5,098 nt of DNA from an uncultured Actinomycetes bacterium. Lineage in GTDB: Bacteria > Actinomycetota > Actinomycetes > Nanopelagicales > Nanopelagicaceae. Made by a program: the position numbers and the translations under genes. Every line of letters begins with the position of its first letter. The stretch's first letter is position 1. Positions 1 through 5,098 of the stretch are shown here, in pieces. The notes under the pieces are model-generated. The model did not search any database. It was not told the DNA's origin and saw only the letters and a program-made list of their open reading frames with translations. The stretch lies in NCBI GenBank assembly GCA_903839355.1, contig CAIMBV010000278.1, positions 1 through 5,098 on the forward strand, written 5' to 3'.

Positions 1-528
1 CACGAGAGTTCAGTATTGATGTGGGGCCCGATGGTTGTTTTGGCTATCGGATCGGTTGCATCAGGATTTCTATTGAGCGCTGGAAGCGCATTGGTCAAGT
101 GGTTGCAACCGGTCGTTAATGCCTCGAATGCAGTGGGCGGCAAAGAGTTGATGAAGCCGTTGGTGGTCTCACTTCTTGCGCTCCTAGTCGTTGTTATCGG
201 CGCAGGTATCGCGATCGCTAAATACCGCACCGTTCCAGAGATCGCTCCAGAGAAGGTCTCTATCTTTACCAAGATTGCGCGCAAGGATCTTTATCAAGAT
301 GACTTCAACAATGCGGTATTGGTCAAGCCAGGTGCCGCACTTACCGAGGGATTGGTCCTTACCGATAACAGAGTTATCGATGGTGCAGTGCGCCTCGTCG
401 GTTGGGTTATCAGCGAGATCTCTGATGTATTACGCAAGATTCAAAATGGATACGTGAGGTCATACGCACTCACTATGTTTGTAGGCGTCTTCATAGGTGC
501 CCTTATTCTCTGGGTGGTCACTCAATGA
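1..528 (+). CDS. nuoL: NADH-quinone oxidoreductase subunit L (NuoL), C-terminal part, 5' end outside window
   Basis: NuoL is the distal antiporter-like proton-pumping subunit in the membrane arm of respiratory complex I (NDH-1). The reading frame is open from base 1 to the TGA at 526-528, giving 175 residues, about the last quarter of a usual 600-650-residue NuoL. It begins with 'HESSVLMWGPMVVLA', matching the 'HESP..M..PLVVLA' segment seen in NuoL proteins, so the TTG at 16 is internal and not a start. Visible parts: a hydrophobic helix at about residues 11-32, a second at about 52-74, a more polar stretch at about 75-150 that includes 'AALTEGLVLTDNRVIDG' and covers the region of the long lateral helix, and a final membrane anchor at about 153-174 preceded by 'NGYVRSYAL', a C-terminal signature I associate with actinobacterial NuoL. 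The stop overlaps the nuoM start by 4 bp (ATGA). The frame is intact. Identification is firm from motif plus context. Confidence 0.95.
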   Translation, partial: HESSVLMWGPMVVLAIGSVASGFLLSAGSALVKWLQPVVNASNAVGGKELMKPLVVSLLALLVVVIGAGIAIAKYRTVPEIAPEKVSIFTKIARKDLYQDDFNNAVLVKPGAALTEGLVLTDNRVIDGAVRLVGWVISEISDVLRKIQNGYVRSYALTMFVGVFIGALILWVVTQ

Positions 529-2030
529 ACTTACTAACTCTCACCATTCTCTTGCCGTTGGTTGGTGTCTTAGCTCTTGCTATTGCGCCACGTGAAAATA
601 CCAAGAACATCAAATTAATTGCGCTTGGCTCCTCAGTCATTACTTTGATTAGCTCGCTCTTGATGTTGACCAAATACAAATTTGGGGTCCAAGGATTTCA
701 ACTCGTCTCCTCTCACTCTTGGTTTAAGGTTTTCAACATCAATTACGCCGTCGGAATCGATGGATTGGCACTAGTACTCATTCTGCTTACAACGGTGTTG
801 GTACCAATCGTTGTTGTCGGTGGGTGGAACGAAGCAGAGAACGGTCGTTGGAGCGTCAAGACCTACTACATCTTGATCTTGGTTCTCGAGACATTTATGG
901 TGGCGGTCTTTGCGGCTACCGATGTCTTCTTGTTCTATGTCATCTTCGAAGCGATGCTCGTTCCGGTCTATTTTTTAATCGGCGGTTTTGGACGCGGAGA
1001 TCGCGGCGCCGCCGCTCTCAAGTTCTTGCTCTACAGCCTCTTTGGTGGGCTTTTGATGCTCGCCGCAGTTATCGGAATTTTTGTCATCTCCGTTCATCAG
1101 GGACATGCCTCATTTGATGTAACTCAACTTTCACATTTAAAGATCAGCCATAACACCCAAGATTGGCTCTTCTTAGGTTTCTTTATCGCCTTTGCTATCA
1201 AGGCCCCACTCTTCCCATTCCATACCTGGCTTCCTGGAGCAGCTCGCTCTGCAACCCCTGGAACATCCATTCTCGTCCTCGGAGTGCTGGATAAGGTCGG
1301 CACCTACGGAATGATCCGCTTCTGCCTCGCTCTCTTCCCCGAAGCAACCAAGACTTTCGCTCCGTACATCATTGTGTTGGCCCTTATCTCGATTATCTAC
1401 GGCGCATTTCTCGCCATTGGACAGAAAGACCTGAATTCGTTGATCGCATTTACCTCGATCTCGCACTTCGGTTTTATCGTTCTCGGAATTTTCGCTCTTA
1501 CGAGTCAAGGCATCACTGGTGCAAGCTTGTACATGGTTAACCATGGATTCTCGACCGCCGCACTCTTCCTCGTTGGTGGTTGGATGATTGAACGTCGCAA
1601 GTCCACTCAGGTCGCGGATTTTGGAGGCTTGCAACGCATCACTCCAGTGATGGCATGGTCCTTCTTCATCGCGGGACTTTCTGCTCTGGCACTTCCCGGC
1701 TTATCTAGTTTCGTAAGTGAGTTCCTCGTCCTACTGGGTACTTTCACACGTTATCCAGCGGCAGCAGTTGTAGGAACGCTCGGAATCATCCTGGCTGCGC
1801 TCTATGTATTGATCCTGGTGCAGCGCGCACTCCACGGCCCACTGCAAGAGGGAAATGAAGATACGCCAGATTTGAATCTACGTGAGAAGGTAGCGATTGC
1901 TCCTGTGATTGTTGCTCTTGTACTGCTTGGGTTCTATCCAAAGCCTGCGATTCACACGATCAACCCTATGACGAGCCAAGTTTTGTCACAGGTTCACGTC
2001 AGTGACCCAACTCCATTGGCAGGTAGATAA
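525..2030 (+). CDS. nuoM: NADH-quinone oxidoreductase subunit M (NuoM)
   Basis: NuoM is an antiporter-like, proton-translocating subunit of the complex I membrane arm. The product has 501 residues (E. coli NuoM about 509) and is hydrophobic throughout, consistent with the 14 transmembrane helices of the family. The residues known to matter for pumping are visible: Glu142 in 'FYVIFEAMLVP' (TM5), Lys226 in 'AIKAPLFPFHTWLP' (TM7), Lys257 in 'GVLDKVGTYG' (TM8) and Glu399 in 'SSFVSEFLVLLG' (TM12). Glu at the last site separates NuoM from NuoN, which has Lys there. His233, His314 and His340 also sit in recognisable conserved motifs. The loop after TM7 reads 'LPGAARSATPGTS', where most homologues have LPD (Gly238 replaces the Asp). 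The ATG at 525 overlaps the nuoL stop as ATGA. No strong Shine-Dalgarno site precedes it, so coupling to nuoL translation is likely. The stop TAA at 2028-2030 overlaps the nuoN start. Confidence 0.97.
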   Translation: MNLLTLTILLPLVGVLALAIAPRENTKNIKLIALGSSVITLISSLLMLTKYKFGVQGFQLVSSHSWFKVFNINYAVGIDGLALVLILLTTVLVPIVVVGGWNEAENGRWSVKTYYILILVLETFMVAVFAATDVFLFYVIFEAMLVPVYFLIGGFGRGDRGAAALKFLLYSLFGGLLMLAAVIGIFVISVHQGHASFDVTQLSHLKISHNTQDWLFLGFFIAFAIKAPLFPFHTWLPGAARSATPGTSILVLGVLDKVGTYGMIRFCLALFPEATKTFAPYIIVLALISIIYGAFLAIGQKDLNSLIAFTSISHFGFIVLGIFALTSQGITGASLYMVNHGFSTAALFLVGGWMIERRKSTQVADFGGLQRITPVMAWSFFIAGLSALALPGLSSFVSEFLVLLGTFTRYPAAAVVGTLGIILAALYVLILVQRALHGPLQEGNEDTPDLNLREKVAIAPVIVALVLLGFYPKPAIHTINPMTSQVLSQVHVSDPTPLAGR

Positions 2031-3544
2031 TGCTTAGTACACCCGCACTTAATTACAATTTACTTGCACCCATTCTCATCGTTTTAGGTGGAGCACTCCT
2101 TGGCGTACTGGTCGAAGGGTTTGTAGCCCGCGCATATCGGGCTCGCTTGCAAATAATTATTGCGCTTCTCACCGTTGCGACCGCCTTTGGTTGGGTGATT
2201 TCTATCAGGGCTGCGGTTTCCCAGACCGCTGCAATCGACTCTGTTTCTACAGATGCGGCTGGTACTTTCCTGCAGGGAACGATTCTCGTTCTTGCATTCG
2301 TGGCACTGCTCTTCTTCACTCAAAACGATCATTTTGCTCCGCAAGCTTCTGCGCTTCCAGGTTCATCGGAAGAGAAAGAGGCAACCCTTTCAGGTGTCCA
2401 AATGACCGAGATTTATCCTCTCGTCCTTTTTGCAATCTCTGGAATGTTGCTCTTCCCGGTCGCTCATGATCTGATCACTCTCTTTGTTGCACTCGAGGTT
2501 CTCTCCATTCCGCTCTACATCATCACCGGTCTAGCACGACGTCGTCGCTTGCTCTCACAAGAAGCGGCTCTCAAGTATTTCTTACTTGGCGCTTACTCCT
2601 CAGCCTTCTTCCTCTTTGGCGGCGCGTTCTTATACGGCTTCTCGGGCAGCCTCTCCCTTGGGGCTATCAGAACTGCAGCCCAAACCCCTGGCGCCAATCA
2701 CATTTTCTTATTCCTTGGATTGATCTTTGTATCAGTCGGCCTACTCTTTAAAGTTGGAGCAGTCCCATTCCACTCATGGACTCCTGATGTCTATCAAGGT
2801 GCACCAACCCCGGTCACTGGTTTCATGGCTGCCTGCACCAAGGTCGCCGCTTTCGGAGCTATGTTCCGAATCTTTGTCGTTGCTTTCGGCGCCATTCAAA
2901 GCGATTGGCGTCCCGTATTTGTTGCAATAGCTAGTGTGACGATGGCTGGCGGCGCAATTGCCGCGATTTCACAACGCGATGTAAAAAGGACCCTGGCATA
3001 TTCTTCAATTACGCATGCAGGCTTCTTGTTATCTGGCGTTATTGCACTTAGCCAAATTGGCCTCACCTCGATGTTATTCTATTTAGTCGCTTACGGATTT
3101 GCCACTATCGGTGCCTTTGGAATTGTGACCTTAGTTCGCGACTCCACCGGTGAAGTAAATGACCTCAATCGCTGGGCAGGATTGGCCAAGAAGTCGCCGC
3201 TTGTTGCCACCGCATTCTCGCTATTCCTCTTGAGCTTCGGTGGAGTTCCACTGACCGCAGGATTTATTGCAAAGTTCTCTATCTTCACCGCGGCATATGA
3301 CAGCGGAAATATTGCAATCGTTGTAGTCGGTGTGCTCTCAAGTGCGATTGCACTCTTCTTCTATCTCAGAGTTATTTTGATTATGTTCTTCAAAGAGCCA
3401 ACCGATGACACGGTGACCGTTGCCGTACCCTCATTTATGGTGAGCGCAGGAATTGGAATCTGCTTTATCGCAACCTTAGTTTTGGGTGTTTATCCAGATC
3501 TCGTCTTTAACCTGCTGCGTCTTCCAACGCTTCTTGTTCCTTAA
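2030..3544 (+). CDS. nuoN: NADH-quinone oxidoreductase subunit N (NuoN)
   Basis: NuoN is the third antiporter-like subunit of the complex I membrane arm and is normally the last gene of the nuo operon, as here. The product has 504 residues (E. coli NuoN about 485) and is strongly hydrophobic, with a polar loop at about 97-126. The pumping residues are present: Glu156 in 'VALEVLSIPLYI' (TM5), Lys241 in 'FKVGAVPFHSWTPDVYQGAP' (TM7), Lys271 in 'CTKVAAFG' (TM8) and Lys415 in 'TAGFIAKFSIF' (TM12). Lys in place of Glu at this last site, together with 'HSWTPDVYQGAPTPVTGF', identifies NuoN rather than NuoM or NuoL. The ATG at 2030 shares its A with the nuoM TAA stop (TAATG). A weak AGG-containing stretch just upstream ('ggcaggtag') could act as a ribosome site within the end of nuoM. 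The next gene is convergent, 9 bp beyond the stop, so the nuo operon ends here. Confidence 0.97.
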   Translation: MLSTPALNYNLLAPILIVLGGALLGVLVEGFVARAYRARLQIIIALLTVATAFGWVISIRAAVSQTAAIDSVSTDAAGTFLQGTILVLAFVALLFFTQNDHFAPQASALPGSSEEKEATLSGVQMTEIYPLVLFAISGMLLFPVAHDLITLFVALEVLSIPLYIITGLARRRRLLSQEAALKYFLLGAYSSAFFLFGGAFLYGFSGSLSLGAIRTAAQTPGANHIFLFLGLIFVSVGLLFKVGAVPFHSWTPDVYQGAPTPVTGFMAACTKVAAFGAMFRIFVVAFGAIQSDWRPVFVAIASVTMAGGAIAAISQRDVKRTLAYSSITHAGFLLSGVIALSQIGLTSMLFYLVAYGFATIGAFGIVTLVRDSTGEVNDLNRWAGLAKKSPLVATAFSLFLLSFGGVPLTAGFIAKFSIFTAAYDSGNIAIVVVGVLSSAIALFFYLRVILIMFFKEPTDDTVTVAVPSFMVSAGIGICFIATLVLGVYPDLVFNLLRLPTLLVP

Positions 3545-3553
3545 AATTTAGAG

Positions 3554-4321
3554 TTAGTCCCCAGTTACTTCACTGAAGGGATTTGATTCTCCACGAGGTT
3601 CAGGATGGTTATAGAAATCTTGAATGATCGGAATAAGTAGGTGGGGCTTCACCTTGTGAGTTGCGTGCGGTGAACCGGGAATAATTGCCAGACGCCCATT
3701 AGGTAAGGCCTGGAAGAGATCAACGCCGTGGTGTGGGTCAAATGGTTCATCATCGCCATTAACAACAAGTACAGGACAGGTGATCGTACCCAGCTCTTCG
3801 AGAGTCATGTTGGGCTCGCTCTCCCAGACCTCGTAAGCCTTGTGAATAATTCGATCAAGTGTTTCAGGTGAATCTGGGGAACGCTCGGCAAATTCGACGC
3901 GATTCTCATCGGTAATGATCACTTCGCCACCCAAGGTCAGGCCGGCATCCCAGGTGTAATTCGTGCCCGTGGCGATAATCGAGAGCACGAGATCTGGTCT
4001 CTTAATCGCCACCATGAGGGCGATAATTCCGCCATCGCTATGACCGAGTAGGTGAGTGGGTCCGCCAATGACATCCTCGATGTACGCGATCGCCTCATCG
4101 CGTTGGAAATCAAAGTGATAAAAGCCCTCACGAATTCCCGTTCTTCCATGGGCAGTTCGGTCGTATCCATAGACATAGAAACGATCCTGCACCGCAGGCA
4201 GAATGTGGAGATCAAAGTTTTCGGTAGCGCTCAGGCCTCCGTGAAGGAGAAGCAGAGGATCACCTACGGCTGGATACTCAACGCTCCACGTTTGGTGACC
4301 GCGCAGATTGATGTAGGCCAT
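3554..4321 (-). CDS. alpha/beta hydrolase, substrate unknown
   Basis: A complete 255-residue cytosolic-type alpha/beta-hydrolase-fold protein with no signal peptide or membrane segment. Visible in order: the oxyanion-hole 'LLLLHGG' (His27-Gly28-Gly29), the 'YDRTAHGRT' loop at 53-61 (a variant of the common DxRGxGxS/T), the nucleophile elbow 'GHSDGG' with Ser95, the late strand 'CPVLVVNGDDEP' at 182-193 expected to supply the acid, and 'IPGSPHATH' with His219 as the likely catalytic His. The acid is ambiguous: aligned on the usual G-x-x-D, the position is Glu192, with Asp190 and Asp191 as alternatives. Family members include esterases, C-C bond hydrolases, lactonases, epoxide hydrolases and aminopeptidases; nothing here selects among them. 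The ATG at 4319-4321 is the first usable start after the ndh stop, and no good Shine-Dalgarno site precedes it. The gene lies 24 bp after ndh in the same frame, so co-transcription is likely. Fold assignment is firm, substrate is not. Confidence 0.93.
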   Translation of the reverse strand: MAYINLRGHQTWSVEYPAVGDPLLLLHGGLSATENFDLHILPAVQDRFYVYGYDRTAHGRTGIREGFYHFDFQRDEAIAYIEDVIGGPTHLLGHSDGGIIALMVAIKRPDLVLSIIATGTNYTWDAGLTLGGEVIITDENRVEFAERSPDSPETLDRIIHKAYEVWESEPNMTLEELGTITCPVLVVNGDDEPFDPHHGVDLFQALPNGRLAIIPGSPHATHKVKPHLLIPIIQDFYNHPEPRGESNPFSEVTGD

Positions 4322-4345
4322 TGTTGTGTAAGGGGTTAGCGCTCT

Positions 4346-5098
4346 TTAGAGGGAATCCATGATGTGGCGATTGCCGCGATCGAAGGTCAGGTAGTTCCAG
4401 CTCCAATCGGCGATGGTGCCGATCCGATTGCGTCCACCCATTAAGTAGAAGAGGTGCAGGAAGAGCCAGCCAAACCAAGCAATGGGACCGCTGATCTTCA
4501 ACTTCTTCACCTGAATGATCGCCTTGTGGCGGCCAATGGTGGCCATGGAACCTTTATCTTTGTAGACAAACTCTTTAAGAGGTTGGCCCTTTGCAACTCG
4601 CTTGATCTGCTCTGCAACGAAGCGACCTTGTTGCATTGCAACAGGAGCAACCTGTGGCAGGAAGCGACCATTTTCGCCGCGCGCACCTGCGCAGTCTCCT
4701 ACCGCCCACACATATGGGTAGTTGGAGATCTGCAGAGTCTGATCGGTCTTAAGTCTGAAACCCTCTGTTGGGACGTTGAGGTTATAGATGGCAGGTGCGC
4801 TGGTTACTCCGGCAGCCCAGACCACGATATGCGCTCGCATGGAAGTTCCATCGACAAAATTAATCTGTCCCGACTCTAGAGATTTCACCGCGGTCTTCAG
4901 CATGAGATTTACGCCGAGTTTTTGGAGTTCGTTTTGAGCCTTGTCGGTAAGCGATTGATCAAACATAGGGAGGACTCGAGGACCTGCCTCAACGAGGTAG
5001 ACATCGATATTTGCTGCCGCCTCAGCCTGATCGTTGCGGAGTGGACCCTTAATCAACTCTCCGAGTGCTCCGGCCATTTCCACACCCGTTGGGCCACC
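4346..5098 (-). CDS. ndh: type II NADH dehydrogenase (NDH-2), C-terminal part, 5' end outside window
   Basis: NDH-2 is a single-subunit, membrane-attached FAD enzyme that passes electrons from NADH to quinone without pumping protons. The frame is open from the window edge to the TAA at 4346-4348, giving 250 residues, a little over half of a usual 400-460-residue enzyme; the N-terminal FAD-binding fold lies outside. It starts in the second nucleotide-binding fold with 'GGPTGVEMAGAL', the NADH-binding glycine motif, followed by Glu37 in 'YLVEAGPRVLP', the acidic residue at the end of the second strand typical of NAD-dependent folds. 'VVWAAGVTSAP' (about 92-102), 'VWAVGDCAGA' (Asp135, FAD contact) and 'PQVAPVAMQQG' (about 148-158, quinone/FAD region) follow in family order. 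The tail has 'DKGSMATIGRHKA', a hydrophobic segment at about 204-222 ending in 'HLFYLMGGRNR', and a short C-terminal extension, as in NDH-2 membrane anchoring. The GTG at 5081-5083 lies inside the glycine motif and is not a start. Confidence 0.93.
   Translation of the reverse strand, partial: GGPTGVEMAGALGELIKGPLRNDQAEAAANIDVYLVEAGPRVLPMFDQSLTDKAQNELQKLGVNLMLKTAVKSLESGQINFVDGTSMRAHIVVWAAGVTSAPAIYNLNVPTEGFRLKTDQTLQISNYPYVWAVGDCAGARGENGRFLPQVAPVAMQQGRFVAEQIKRVAKGQPLKEFVYKDKGSMATIGRHKAIIQVKKLKISGPIAWFGWLFLHLFYLMGGRNRIGTIADWSWNYLTFDRGNRHIMDSL

Noticed and set aside
16..18. TTG as a start for a separate 170-residue protein.
   Set aside because: The frame continues upstream to base 1 with residues matching NuoL (HESS...), and the whole product matches the NuoL C-terminus. 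It is an internal codon.
1173..1634. A 153-codon open frame on the minus strand inside nuoM.
   Set aside because: It lies wholly antisense to a strongly conserved NuoM coding region. Its translation is rich in charged residues and Cys with no recognisable motif, as expected for a shadow frame.
3568..3578. CTTC-ACT-GAAG inverted repeat near the convergent junction as a terminator.
   Set aside because: The 4-bp stem is too short, is not GC-rich, has no T-run after it in either direction, and lies inside the hydrolase coding sequence.
4052..4339. A 95-codon plus-strand frame opposite the hydrolase.
   Set aside because: It covers the conserved nucleophile elbow and oxyanion region of the hydrolase on the other strand, so it is a shadow.
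4342..4351. CTCT-TT-AGAG inverted repeat at the end of ndh as a terminator or operator.
   Set aside because: It has a 4-bp stem with a 2-base loop and no T-run, and overlaps the ndh stop codon. This is chance-level for a short AT/GC-balanced sequence.
4454..4879. A 141-codon open frame on the plus strand opposite ndh.
   Set aside because: The minus-strand frame encodes clear NDH-2 motifs across the same bases. The plus-strand product has no family features and no ribosome site.
5081..5083. GTG as the start of a short 245-residue NDH-2.
   Set aside because: It falls in the middle of the NADH-binding glycine motif (GGPTGVEMAG) and the frame is open to the window edge. The gene is cut by the window, not truncated.

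Overview
The window is 5.1 kb of densely coding bacterial DNA with a base composition close to balanced by eye. It carries energy-metabolism genes in two convergent blocks. The complex I subunits have the actinobacterial look: NuoM has 'ATPGTS...GVLDK' where most Gram-negative NuoM have 'APTAGS', and NuoL ends in a 'NGYVRSYAL' helix. The moderate G+C, the very tight spacing and the lack of regulatory gaps would fit a small-genome actinobacterium such as a freshwater planktonic lineage. That placement is inference from remembered family patterns and was not tested.

Plus strand, 1-3544: the 3' end of the nuo operon, in the order nuoL (C-terminal 175 residues only), nuoM (complete) and nuoN (complete). 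The genes overlap by 4 bp (ATGA) and 1 bp (TAATG), so they are probably translationally coupled. All three encode antiporter-like membrane-arm subunits of proton-pumping NADH:quinone oxidoreductase. The key buried Glu/Lys residues of the pumping pathway are present in NuoM and NuoN, so both look functional.

Minus strand, 5098-3554: the C-terminal 250 residues of a type II NADH dehydrogenase (ndh), then, 24 bp after its stop and in the same reading frame, a complete 255-residue alpha/beta hydrolase of unknown substrate. These two genes probably share a transcript. The hydrolase and nuoN converge with only 9 bp between their stop codons.

Together the window puts the pumping (NDH-1) and non-pumping (NDH-2) entry points for NADH electrons side by side. 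Both pass electrons to the quinone pool and differ in how much proton-motive force they conserve. No RNA gene, mobile element, repeat array, CRISPR, promoter or convincing terminator was found, and there is no non-coding stretch above about 25 bp. I see no undescribed system here. The findings are modest: motif variants, gene arrangement and the very short convergent junction.
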